In this document: positions 29,304 through 40,597 of the stretch, one piece after another
How positions within the stretch are numbered: position 1 is the stretch's first letter
Layout of the letters: each line of letters opens with the position of its first letter
Assembly: GCA_949987705.1 (NCBI GenBank)
Contig: OX465281.1
Location: 155,510,393-155,574,392, forward strand
Source: Thereva unica
Lineage: Eukaryota; Arthropoda; Insecta; Diptera; Therevidae
Direction of reading: 5' to 3'
Length of the DNA stretch: 64,000 nt
Notes under the pieces: model-generated
Seen by the model: only the letters and a program-made list of their open reading frames with translations
Told to the model about the DNA's origin: nothing
The model's database searches: none
Program-made: the position numbers and the translations under genes

Positions 29304-30353
29304 ATGAAGGATACGTCGGCTCAAACAGAAGTTTCGCCGCACAAAAAAGAGAGCCGTTCAACCGGGGATGCTGTAGAGAAACCGCCCCAAGAAAAGAGCA
29401 AGCGCAAGCGCCGTAGAGAGCTCAACGAGGAGGTGCAGCTGCAGCAGCACACCCCCAAGAGAAAAAAGGGAAAGACTCCCGACGCAGTGGTCGAGCCAGC
29501 CCCGTTACAGGCGGCACGCCCGGTTGAATGAGAGAGTGGGAACCGGGAAAGCTCTGCCTGGAAGAAGGTGGAAAGAAAAAAGAGGAAGAGAAAGAAAGGA
29601 AGACTGAAAGAGGCAAACAAGCTGAGGCAAAGGACCCGGTCGGATGCGATTATCATCACGACCAAAGGGGAAGCAACGTACGCGGAGATCCTTCGCAAGG
29701 TGAGGACAGATGCCTCCCTGGCGGAACTGGGAAACAGCGTAAATAGAGTTAGGAGAACGCAAAAGGGCGATCTCCTGCTAGAGCTAAAGAGGGGAGATGC
29801 TACGACCGGGGACTTAGAACAGAAGGTTAAAGCCTGGATTAACGGGGTGGCCGAGGTGAGAGCCTACAAATACGGTGGTGATCGAGTGTAGAGACTTGGA
29901 CGAGATCACAACCAAGGAAGAGGTATGCGAAGCACTGAGGACCCAGCTTTTCCCGGTTTTCCCCGTCGAGGAAAAGGATGTCCTCAGGCTAAGAGAGTCG
30001 TGGGGGGCACTCAGACGGCGTTTATAAGCCTGCCTGTTGAAGCTGCGAAGAAGGCTATCGCAGCAGGTAAAGTTCGAATCGGCTGGGTGGTATGCCGAAT
30101 GCGGGAGCGGGTATCGCTTAAACCGTGCTTCAAATGCATGAAGTTCGGCCACATAGCGAAAAACTGCAGCAGCAGCCAGGATAGAGGAAGGCTGTGCCGA
30201 GGCTGCGGAAAAGAGGGTCACAAAGTAAAGGAGTGTGACCAAACTGCCAAATGCCTAATTTGTAGGGAGGTAGAGGGCAGGGATAGTGGGCACGTGACCG
30301 GAGGTAGTAGATGTCCGGCGTACAAGGAGGCACTAAAAAGCAAGCGAAGATAA
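29304..30353 (+). pseudogene. R1-like ORF1 (Gag-like), broken
   Basis: Three frame pieces: 29,304-29,531 (charged, KRKRRRELNEEVQLQQHTPK), 29,568-29,891 (ATYAEILRKVRTDASLAELG) and 29,925-30,353 with zinc knuckles CFKCMKFGHIAKNC, CRGCGKEGHKVKEC and a third CLIC group. They align in order with the open ORF1 at 43,579-44,987. At least two frameshifts and earlier stops (29,000-29,300) make it dead. ORF1 proteins bind element RNA. Confidence 0.82.
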
Positions 30354-31786
30354 GGTTCATACAGATTAACTTGAACCACTGTCAAGCGGCACAAGATTTG
30401 CTGGCACAGACAGTTTTCGAGGAAAAAATCGACGTCGCAATCGTCTGCGAGCAGTATAGAAACCTGCAAAGCGGCGTCTGGATAAACGATAGCAGCGGCA
30501 CGTCAGCGATATGGACGTGCGGGAGCCGAGCCATGGAAGATACCATGAGAAGCCCAGAGAATGGCTTCACACGGGCAAAAGTAGGCGGAATACACGTCTA
30601 CAGCTGCTATGCGGCGCCAAGTTTGACACTAGACAATTACGAGTCGATGCTGGAAAGGTTAGCCGCCGACGCGAGCCGCCATCACCCGGTAATACTAGCG
30701 GGTGATTTCAATGCTTGGGCTGTCGAATGGGGCAGTCGACTGACGAATGCAAGAGGGCGCATACTTCTAGAAGTATTCTCGCGACTTAACGTAGTGTTAG
30801 CCAACACTGGAGGCGAAAACACCTTCCAAAGGGGTGGGAGAGCATCTGTAATCGACATCACTTATGTGAGCGATTCAGTGGCCAAAGACCTACAGTGGCG
30901 GGTGAGCGATGTGTACACGCACAGCGACCACCAAGTCATCATCTTCGAGGTTGGTCAGCGTATAGAAAAGAGGATTCCTAAGTACGGAACGGCTAGAGGA
31001 TGGGCCGTAAATAAACTCGACACAGAGGTGTTCGAGGAAGTATTCCTGCATGATGCGAGGTCGGCAGGAGGTGCCAGGGAAGGGGCAGAGCGAATCGAAG
31101 ATTCAGTAAAACAGGCATGTGATGCATCCATGCCTCGGCGCGCCGGCAATCGGCAACGCCCACCAAACTTCTGGTGGAACGCCGAGATCAACGAATGCCG
31201 AAGGGCCTGCTTGAAAGCGAGAAGGAGAACTCAAAGAAATCGGAACCGTCCTGATTTCGATGAACTCCTTCAAATATATAAGGAAGCGAGGAGAAGGCTG
31301 AACAAGGCCACCGCTAGAAGTAAATCCGAGCACTTCAAAAGATTGTGCAGAGAAGCAGACTCGGACCCCTGGGGTGGAGCCTATAAAATGGTTATGTCAG
31401 CGGTCAAGGGCAAACTCTCTCCGCCGATCACCTGCCCCGCGCTGCTCCAGAGCATTGTGTACGTCCTGTTTCCACAGAACGTACGCGCCGCCGAACTACC
31501 CACTCTTCAGGTGGACCCAGAAGAGGTACCTGCGGTGACCGCAGATGAGATTCTGGAGGCTGCAAAAAAGGTAGCCATCAATAAGGCCCCTGGCATGGAT
31601 GGCATACCAAATAAAGCGGCGAAGCTAGCAGCTTCCATAGCGCCAGACAGGTTCGCTGAAGTCTTCACAGCGTGCCTGAGAGAGGGGATCTTCCCGGAGC
31701 GATGGAAACAGCAGAAACTCGTGCTCCTACCGAAGCCGAACAAGCCTTTGGGGGACTCATCGTCCTACAGACCGATATTTGCATAG
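30311..31786 (+). pseudogene. R1-like ORF2, endonuclease and start of RT
   Basis: 491 codons. An APE-type endonuclease (RFIQINLNHCQAAQDLLAQ, HPVILAGDFNAWAVEWGS, YTHSDHQVIIFEVG) is followed by the linker and the first RT motif (VLLPKPNKPLGDSSSYRPI). The frame ends at FA-stop because of a short deletion relative to the full copy. The text then continues in another frame (GKLFERVICNRILPNVER) to the junction at about 31,917. It overlaps the end of ORF1 by 43 bp, as in R1-type elements. Confidence 0.85.
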
Positions 31787-31917
31787 GCAAACTTTTCGAG
31801 CGGGTGATCTGTAACAGGATTCTCCCTAACGTCGAAAGGGCAGGCGGCCTGTCGGCCAAGCAATTCGGCTTCAGAAAGGCAAGGACGACTACTGATGCAA
31901 TCAATATGGTGGTGCTT

Positions 31918-32271
31918 TCCAATTTTTTTAAAAAAAATATTGGTTTATGACGTATTTTTTTGGAGAAAAAGGTGGTTTTAGTTGAAATTTTAGTGAAAAA
32001 ATAACAAAATTACCAAAGTTGGTAAGATACGACCATTGTTTTTACCACTGTAGATAGGTGGAGGAATTCTGCATGCACTGGTACCATAACCATGAAAATA
32101 GGTTATACGGTTACAAAAATACAGGGTGATATGTAAAACTTTAGCAAAAAAACTTCAAAAGCCCTAGCGGCTAAACCGTTACGATTTCCCCCCCCCCCCT
32201 ACGATTTTTTGTTCGTCTATCCAAGACCTATCCACAGCCGGCCGCTTTGTAAGTTTGTGTGGGACAACCTG
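31918..32271. mobile_element. Right arm of the CAGGGTGTCCCAC foldback MITE
   Basis: About 354 bp matching the right half of 11,865-12,878, ending GTGGGACAACCTG at 32,271 and followed by TA repeats. Joined on the left to truncated R1-like RT. Confidence 0.85.
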
Positions 32272-32287
32272 TATATATATATATATA

Positions 32288-32469
32288 TCCTTACTAATAT
32301 TATAAATGCGAAAGTAACTCTGTCTGTCTGACTGATTCGTAATCAGCCGCCAAAAATAACCCTTTATACAAGTTTTGGTGAAATTTGATGACGTTTCAAC
32401 TATATCCAGGGCAAAGAATTCAATAAATATCGTAAAAAATTAAAGATTATAAACAAATACTCATAACTT

Positions 32470-32475
<6 letters not shown>
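32288..32475 (+). mobile_element. Helitron-like 5' end fragment
   Basis: Begins TCCTTACTAATATTATAAAT just after TA repeats and continues with a CTGTCTGTCTG stretch. The same start is present at 32,554 and 62,939. The first about 160 bp match 62,939 onward. It is cut off by a long (TA)n tract (about 32,476-32,553). Confidence 0.6.
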
Positions 32476-32556
<81 letters not shown>

Positions 32557-32584
32557 TTACTAATATTATAAATGCGAAAGTAAC

Positions 32585-32617
<33 letters not shown>

Positions 32618-32814
32618 TACGCTTTCACGCCTAAACCACTAAACCGATTTTGATGAAATTTGCTACAGACATAGTTTAGACCTTGGAGACGGACATAGGC
32701 TAATTTTTATGGAGAAAAAAAGGGTTGAAGGGGGTGAAATGGGGTTCAATAAGTTGTAAGGGGATTTTTTATCTTTACTTTTTTTTCTATTGTATAAAAA
32801 GTAACTGACTGACA

Positions 32815-35480
32815 GACAACGCACAACCTAAACCGCTGGAGCTAAAGGGCTAAAATTTTGACAGTGCATCCCTATAATGGCGTGGACATCCACTAAAAAG
32901 CGATTTTTCGAAATTCATCACCTAAGGGGGTGAAATGGGGTTTGTACAAACCGCTGGAGCTATAGGGCTGAAATTTGGACAGTGCATCCCTATAATGGAG
33001 TGGACATCCACTATGAAGCGATTTTTCGAAATTCATCCCCTAAGGGGGTGAAATGGGGTTTATCCAAACCGTTGGAGCTATAGGGCTGAAATTTTGACAG
33101 TGCATCCCTATAATGGCGTGGACATCCGCTAAGAAGCGATTTTTCGAAATTCATCCACTAAGGGGTTGAAATGGCTTTTATCCAAACCGCTAAAGTTATA
33201 GGGCTGAAATTTTGACAGTCCATCCCTATAGTGACGTTTACATCCACTATAAAGCGATTTTTCGAAATTCATCCCTTAAGGGGGTGAAATGGGGTTTATC
33301 CAAACCGCTGGAGCTATAGGGCTGAAATTTTAACAGTGGATCCCTATAATGACGTGGACAAAGAAAGAGCGATTTTTCGAAATTCATCCCCTAAGGGTGT
33401 GAAATGGGGTTTTTACAAACCGCTAAAGCTATAGGGCTGAAATTTGGACAGTGCATCCCTATAATGGAGTGGACATCCACTATAAAGCGATTTTTCGAAA
33501 TTCATCCCTTGAGCGGGTGAAATAGGGTTTATCCAAACCGCTGGAGCTATAGGGTTGAAATTTTAACAGTGCATCCCTATAATGACGTGGACATCCACTA
33601 AAGAGCGATTTTTCGAAGTTCATCCCCTAATGGTGTGAAATGGGGTTTTTACAAACCGCTAAAGCTATAGGGCTGAAATTTTGACAGTGCATCCCTATAA
33701 TGACGTTTACATCCACTAATCCACTAAAGAGCGATTTTTCGAAATTCATCCCCTAAGGGTGTGAAATAGGGTTTTTAGAAACCGCTAAAGCTATAGGGCT
33801 GAAATTTTGACAGTGCATCCCTATAATGGAGTGGACATCCACTATAAAGCGATTTTTCGGAATTCATCCCTTAAGGGGGTGAAATAGGGTTAATCCAAAC
33901 CGCTGGAGCTATAGGGTTGAAATTTTAACAGTGCATCCCTATAATGACGTGGACATCCACCAAGAAGCGATTTTTCGAAATTCATCCCCTAAGGGGGTGA
34001 AATGGGATTTACCCACACCGCTGGAGCTATAGGGCTGAAATTTTGACAGTGCATCCCTATAATGACGTTTACATCCACTAATGAGCGATTTTTCGAAATT
34101 CATCCCCTAAGGGTGTGAAATAGGGTTTTTACAAACCGCTAAAGCTATAGGGCTGAAATTTGGACAGTGCATCCCTATAATGGAGTGGACATCCACTATA
34201 AAGCGATTTTTCGAAATTCATCCCTTAAGCGGGTGAAATGGGGTTTATCCAAACCGCTGGAGCTATAGGGTTGAAATTTTAACAGTGCAACCCTATATTG
34301 ACGTGGACATCCACTAAAAAGCGATTTTCCGAAATTCATCCCCTAAGGTTGTTAAATGGGGTTTTTACAAACCGCTAAAGCTATAGGGCTGAAATTTTGA
34401 CAGTGCATCCCTATAATGGCGTGGACATCCACTAAGAAGCGATTTTTCGAAATTCATCCCCTAAGGGGGTGAAATGGGATTTACCCACACCGCTGGAGCT
34501 ATAGAGTTCGGGACCCAGCGGCACCGACAGCAGCGTATCCGTTGCGGGGACGTCCCGCTCGGACCGCCAGCTAACGGATCAAAGAAGAAGAAGAAGAAGC
34601 TGGAGCTATAGGGCTGAAATTTTGACAGTGCATCCCTATAATGGCGTGAACATCCACTAAGAAGCGATTTTTCAAAATTCATCCCCTAAGGGGGTGAAAC
34701 GGGGTTTATCCAAACCGCTAAAGTTATGGGGCTGAAATTTTAACAGTGCATCCCTATAATGGCGTGGACATCCACTATAAGGCGATTTTTCGAAATTCAT
34801 CCCCTAAGGGGGTGAAATGGGGTTTACCCAAACCGCTGGAGCTATAGGGCTGAAATTTTTACAGTGCATCCCTATAATGGCGTGAACATCCACTAAGAAG
34901 CGATTTTTCAAAATTCATCCCCTAAGGGGGTGAAACGGGATTTATCCAAACCGCTAAAGTTACAGGGCTGGGATTTTAACAGTGCATCCCTATAATGGAG
35001 TGGACATCCACTATAAGGCGATTTTTCGAAATTTATCCCCTAAGAGGGTGAAATGGCGTTTACCCAAACCGCTGGAGCTATAGGCTGAAATTTTGAACAG
35101 TGCATCCCCTAAATGACGTGGACATACACTAAGAAGCGATTTTTCGAAATTCATCCTCTAAGGGGGTTAAATGGGGTTAAACCAAACCGCTGGAGCTAAA
35201 CGGCTGAAATTTTGACAGTGCATATCTATAATGAAGTGGACATTTACTAAGAAGCGATTTTTCGAAATTCATCCCCTAAAGGGGTGAAATGGGGTTACCA
35301 AAATACTGGAGCTACAGGGTTGAAATTTGGACAGTGCATCCCTATAATGTCGTGGACATCCACTAAGAGGCGATTACTCGAAATGCATCCCCTAAGGGGA
35401 TGAAATGGGGTTAACCCAAACCTCTCAAGCTGAAGGGCTGCAATTTTGACAGTGCATCCCTATAATCACGTAGAAATGAA
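32815..35480. repeat. About 118-bp tandem repeat array
   Basis: Roughly 22 diverged copies of a unit containing CCGCTGGAGCTATAGGGCTG, GACAGTGCATCCCTATAATG and GCGATTTTTCGAAATTCATC. Most units are 115-120 bp; some carry small indels. Units alternate between GGAGCTATAGG and AAAGCTATAGG types in part of the array. A lone inverted unit is found at about 39,978-40,110. Confidence 0.92.
34505..34599 (+). mobile_element. 95-bp insertion with (GAA)n tail and 12-bp target duplication
   Basis: GC-rich sequence starting AGTTCGGGACCCAGCGGC and ending in (GAA)n, inserted in one array unit. CTGGAGCTATAG is duplicated on both sides (34,493-34,504 and 34,600-34,611). This is a target-primed insertion of a SINE or the 3' end of an RTE-type LINE; the RTE relic at 56,655-57,336 has a similar (GAA)n tail. 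Confidence 0.8.
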
Positions 35481-35825
35481 TGACTCGAAATTCACTTTAT
35501 TTAATATTCATTTGTGATTGCTTCATAATTTCTTACATCCACGTAAATAGGCGAACAAACTTAACGAACGTTCGTCAAACCCTAAAATGTCACTTTTCTT
35601 GATGACATATATGTACATGCCAATCTCTGCTTCAAAACTTGCAGATTTGTTGAGCAGAGGTGATATTCGCAGCAATTTGTTTATCATATTTATTAAAAAA
35701 ATGCACTATAATAAACCCTTTTTAGGGATAATAACAGCTGACTTTTTTGTTGCTTTTTTTAAGGAAAACATTGCACATAACAAACAGTTTTTAAAGGCGT
35801 TGCAAGGCACGCGGGTTTTATGCTA

Positions 35826-35826
<1 letters not shown>

Positions 35827-35870
<44 letters not shown>
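35827..35870. repeat. (TA)n microsatellite
   Basis: About 44 bp of TA repeats between the Helitron-like 3' end and the left terminus of the next transposon. Confidence 0.95.
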
Positions 35871-35874
<4 letters not shown>

Positions 35875-38800
35875 GGCGGGTCAAATTTTTAATCGACCTT
35901 TTACACCCCCTAGTGATATTCTATGGGTAATTTTGAGCAACTTTGCCCAAGAAACCATAGTTCGAAAGTTGAATTTGAGCCTCCGGATTTTAAAAAATAG
36001 GTATTTTTATGATTTAATTAATTTAAAAAGATAAAAATACAAGTTTTTTTCTCCAAGTACACATATATAGGGGTTTTTTGGGTCAAGGAATTTATTTCTG
36101 ATGTTTATTTTTATTTACCAGTGCCGCTAGATGACGCTTTCGTACATTTTATCCATATTTCGTATGTTTTATCACTATTTTTCAAGAAAAATTATTATAG
36201 CAACCCCAAATTATAAATGGCTTATGTTTCATGGAGTGGTTCATTCTTGTTTTAGCGCCATTTCAATGAAGTGTAAACAATATAAATATACTCATTCTCT
36301 AGTTAAACAAATTATAAACCATTAAAAGGCAGGTCTCAATTAAAACATTACTAATTTCAATAAATTTAAAATTAATAATAATAAAGAAAATTACATAAAT
36401 CTAAAGTTAATAAGAAGAGAAAGTATTAAAATTCGTATAGGTGTAAAACAATGCAAGTCCAAGTGGAAAAAAATCAAACAAACAATATAGTGAACAAAAA
36501 CAGGGAAATCCCACCCCTAGTTCACAGGAAGCAATATTGAGACAATCATGTTTTGCGGCGGTTAATAAAAGGGCCTTTCAGAAGAATTACCTACATATAA
36601 GTAGGTACGAAATATAGCAATAATTACGGGTAATAAATTGTATGAAAGAGTAAAAAGTAGGCGACACATGTAATAAACATAAATATACTCCACAGAAATA
36701 GCCGATGGAAAATCAAAGCAGGACAATAAAAGTAAGATAGTAAAATAGGTTATTAGGAGTTCCGCGAAATTACGATTTGTAAGGAATGTTAGGAAATAGA
36801 TATAGGAACCTGAAAGTTCAGTTCGCTCCTAGGCATCGCCGTGAGTTAACGAATCTATTGTGAAAAAAGTAAAAGTAATTTTTGTATTTCTTATTTTTAT
36901 AAGTATTTTTTATTTGATTTGTGTATATAAGAACATTTAGAACCTAATATACTATGGATCCAGTGCCGTCTACTTCGCAAGACCAAATAGCATCAACAAG
37001 CTCCGGAAGTTGTTTGACACATATGCCTTCTCAAGATATTAGTGCTTTTGGTGTATCTAGTGAATTAAGTGGTGTGAATCTGCCAAATAAAGTGGATATC
37101 TTAAGATATTATTTCTTGCTGGGCGATCGTGCTAAAGTTCAAAGTAAAATGTTCTCGTATAAGACTTTAACTCCTTATGTAGTAGATAAATTGCTTGAAA
37201 TTTGGGGTAAACTGAATATTAGAACTATTGCCAAAACCAGTATTGGTAGAAAATTGAATACTTTGCTTGACAGATATCAAACCGCGGATAAGAACAGAAC
37301 GAAAGGCAGATCATTTAGAGCATTCGTACAATCCACAAACGAATTATTTTATATCGGAAAATGTGAATGTGACTTAAAAACAAATTTATGTTCATGTGGC
37401 TTGATTCCAGAACACTTAAAAGAGTTTATGCTAGATCAACATAATGACAGAAAATGTATGATACCAGAATATACGACAGAAAATGTAGAGGAGGTACCTA
37501 TATCTAAAATAATACCAGCAACTATAGAGAGCAGCGATCAACCATACATACCTGATCGAACAAATATCCATGTTGATGATGAAGATAGTGCAGAAGATCT
37601 TTCTCCAACGAAACGAGGACCTTATACTCCTAGATACGATGCTTCGAAGTTTGCTATGATTTGTGACAGATTTGGTGTGCCTGACAGAATAGCTTCAGCT
37701 ATGGCAACATGTCTTATGGAAGACATTAACGTAAGAGATGACCGTGGTAATTTTGTAATTATGGATAAAGCAAAAGTTCGTAGAGAAAAAATGAAATGTA
37801 GACAAGAAGTGCTTCGTAACCGGTATGACGCTTCCAGTTTAATAGCATTTTCGTTTGATGGCAGAAAAAATGATTCTTTAACGAGAGAGAAAATAGATCA
37901 AAAATTTCATCAAACGATGGTAAAAGAGCCTCATCTAGTTGTTTTGAAGGAGCCTAATTCCCAATTAATAGGCTACGTAAAATTGGAAAATGAAGATGCG
38001 GAAACTAAGGTCAAAAAATTGAACGAATTTTTCATCAACAAAGGAATGTCCTTTGATTCATTAATTGGCATATGCTGTGATGGTGAACCAGCAAATACTG
38101 GCATAAAAAATGGAATATTGCGACGATTCGAACTACAGTTACACAGACCACTGCATTGGTTTGTGTGCCTTATCCACTTTAACGAGCTTCCGCTGCGGCA
38201 TTTGTTTGACACGTTAGAAAGATCATCCACCACTGGACCACGAACGACAACCGGAACGTTAAACAAACAAATTGAAACTTGTGAAAAACTTCCGGTACGT
38301 AATTGTTATAACTTTTTTCATACCATTTTTACTTCTATTACTTATTTATAATGTGTTTAAAATAATAAAATCGTATTTTAATTCATCTAATCTTTACAGG
38401 TTGTAGCTGATTTTGAAAAAATCCAACTAGAGAATATGCCTCCAGCAATGGAAGAAGAAGATGAATTATCTACGGATTTAAAGTACTTGTACAAGTTGGC
38501 CAATGCGATTTCTAATGGTTTTATTCCGGAGGATTTGGCTAACATTAAACCAGGGCCAATTGCTCATTCTCGCTGGCTCACCAAGGCCAATAGGGTATTA
38601 CGGTTATATGTGACAACGAATAAGCCATCTAAGAATTTGAAAACTCTAGTAGCCTACATAATGAAAGTTTATACGCCAATGTATTTCAATATTAAGTATT
38701 ATAACTCTGTCGTGTATGGTAGCGCATTATTTTCGAAATTCATACGTTGGGCACAGTTTTTAGAGCCAAATTTACGCGACGTGATAAATAATGTAATTAA

Positions 38801-39923
38801 GGACAATTCATATTATGCACATTCGGAAAATGTTTTGTTATCAATGTTGTTTGATGACAGAAAAGACAAACGCGACAGTGCTATAAACATAATTTTACAC
38901 TATCGAAATAAACTGGACGATCTGATGCGAGTTAGAGTTTATAGAAAACCTATTATTAACTTCAATTGCACAGATTATACGAATATGATTGACTTAAATG
39001 ACGACAGTATTATTTTTGAGCCACGGTTTACAAAAACGATTCCGCATGATTATTTTGAGCAATTCTTAGAATACGACGAACCACCGCTGCCTGACCCAGG
39101 AATTCCGTTACACATCCAAGGTACGGAAAGACACATACAATTGCTGGCTAATGTTTCTAAACGTGCTTTAGACAAGAATCGAGAAGGAATAATGGCAGTG
39201 ACATTAGAAAGCCGTAAGAAATTATCTCGACTTGAAAGCAAGCAAGACTTTCAAAAATAACTCCTCGATTCTTATCTATTACTGCAAAAAAATGTTTTCC
39301 TTTTTGAATTTAAATTTACTTTTATACTGTATTCTATAAATAAAAATAAATTCATAATAAAAATGTAAATGTGCGTTTGTTCTTAATCTAAAATCTCCGA
39401 TCACTTTGAAATTTTGATACAACGTTGCATTCGAATATGCCTATGTTTTTATATACTATGAATGTGTTTCTGGAAGAGGTGTAGCGTGGCAACACCAAAA
39501 CGACTATAGCGCACGTGTTTTAATATACTTGACCCATGCATTTATTTTAGGCCATTAATAATTTGGTTTTGCAAAACAAAACAATTCTTGAAAAATAGTG
39601 ATAAAACCTACGAAATATAGATAAAATGTACGAAAGCGCCCTTTAGCGGGACCAGTAAATATAAGTAAACATTAGCAATAGATTGCTCGCCCACAGAAAC
39701 TCCTAAATACGTGTGCCTGGAGAAATAACTTGTATTTTTATTTTCTTAAATAAATTAAATCATAAATATTGACAAAAAATATCTATTTTTAAAAATCCGG
39801 AGGCTCAAAATCGATTTTCGAACTATAGTTTCTTGGGCAAAGTTGCTCAAAATTACATATAGAATATCACTAGGGGGTGTAAAAGGTCGATTTTTTTTCA
39901 TCCATACAAATTGACCCGCCCTA

Positions 39924-39924
<1 letters not shown>
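35871..39924 (+). mobile_element. 4.05-kb TIR DNA transposon with an intact-looking transposase
   Basis: Ends TTAGGGCGGGTCAAATTT at 35,871 and its inverse TTGACCCGCCCTAA at 39,911-39,924. The inverted repeats extend, imperfectly, for about 350 bp (to about 36,225 and from about 39,550), and include CGACCTTTTACACCCCCTAG and GCGCTTTCGTACATTTTATC-type blocks. Both ends abut TA repeats, so the target duplication cannot be read. One two-exon gene lies inside. I cannot place the superfamily; a Sola-like element is one candidate. Confidence 0.85.
36954..39260 (+). CDS. Putative DDE-type transposase, 733 aa, one intron
   Basis: Exon 1 is 36,954-38,294 (447 codons), the intron 38,295-38,399 (GTACGT...TTACAG, phase 0), exon 2 38,400-39,260 (286 codons). 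Across the splice LP|VVADFEKI joins smoothly, while reading through the intron hits a stop. Features are an N-terminal S/T-rich region, a cysteine group (GKCECDLKTNLCSCGL), CDRFGVPDRIASAMATCLM, SFDGRKNDS with D302, GICCDGEPANTG with D376, LHWFVCLIHFNELPLRH, and in exon 2 PGPIAHSRWLTKANRVLRLY and HSENVLLSMLFDDRKDKR. The D302/D376 pair and NELP suggest a DDE nuclease core. I recall arthropod proteins of this type annotated as uncharacterised or cc8K15.2-like. No stop or frameshift was seen, so the element may be active. Confidence 0.75.

Positions 39925-39961
<37 letters not shown>
39925..39961. repeat. (TA)n microsatellite
   Basis: About 37 bp of TA repeats right of the transposon end, then a T run. 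Confidence 0.95.
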
Positions 39962-39977
<16 letters not shown>

Positions 39978-40210
39978 CCTCCCCATTTCACCCCCTTAGG
40001 GGATGAATTTCGAAAAACCGCTTCTTAGTGGATGTCCACGTCATTATAGGGATGCACTGTCAATATTTTAGCCCTTTAGCTCTAGCGGTTTAGGTTGTGT
40101 GTTGTCTGTCAGTCAGTTACTTTTTATATCATACAATAGAAAAAAAGTAAAGAAAAAAAAAATTGTGTGGTTTAGAAGAAGTAAGCGGAGAAACAGACAG
40201 ACGAAAACTG
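39978..40210 (-). mobile_element. Helitron-like 5' fragment, inverted
   Basis: The reverse complement begins TCTAAATAGTATAAAACAAA, has GTCTGTCTG and GACTGACAGACA stretches and one unit of the 118-bp repeat. It is therefore the start of an element related to 32,554-35,826 in the other orientation. It lies between two (TA)n tracts. Confidence 0.6.
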
Positions 40211-40350
<140 letters not shown>

Positions 40351-40597
40351 TTTTTTTTTTTTTTTCCTGGGGGTAAAAAAGCATTCGCTACCGGCATGAC
40401 TCAAGTGCCCCTTACTGGCCGATCCCGCATGACGGTTATGTTTCACGTAAATCCACACATACACACATATGGACACATAAGTGCACATACGCATATATGG
40501 GTCTATGAACATGAGAACTAAAAAAGCCCCTCCGACGTGATCCACCCCCGCGGGACTGGCTAATAAGCATTACATCGCGGGGGTCGTTCAGCTTCAT

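Larger units (their letters stand above)
28990..31917 (+). mobile_element. R1-like LINE, 3'-truncated copy
   Basis: Carries a broken ORF1 and the first half of ORF2 of the same family as 40,349-44,987, then stops at about 31,917 inside RT where it is joined to half a foldback element. The same join occurs at 62,432, and both copies share a small deletion near 31,780/62,295, so they descend from one rearranged molecule. Left limit approximate. Confidence 0.85.
32554..35826 (+). mobile_element. Helitron-like non-autonomous element with a central tandem array
   Basis: The left end is A|TCCTTACTAATATTATAAAT and the right end GCTAG|T at 35,823-35,826, fitting Helitron TC...CTAG termini inserted between A and T. 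A small hairpin (GCGT 35,797-35,800 with ACGC 35,809-35,812) lies ten bases before CTAG, the usual Helitron 3' hairpin position. No Rep or helicase is encoded. The centre is a tandem array, as in Drosophila DINE-1/Helentron-type elements. The right flanking part (35,500-35,826) is unique sequence. Confidence 0.65.
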
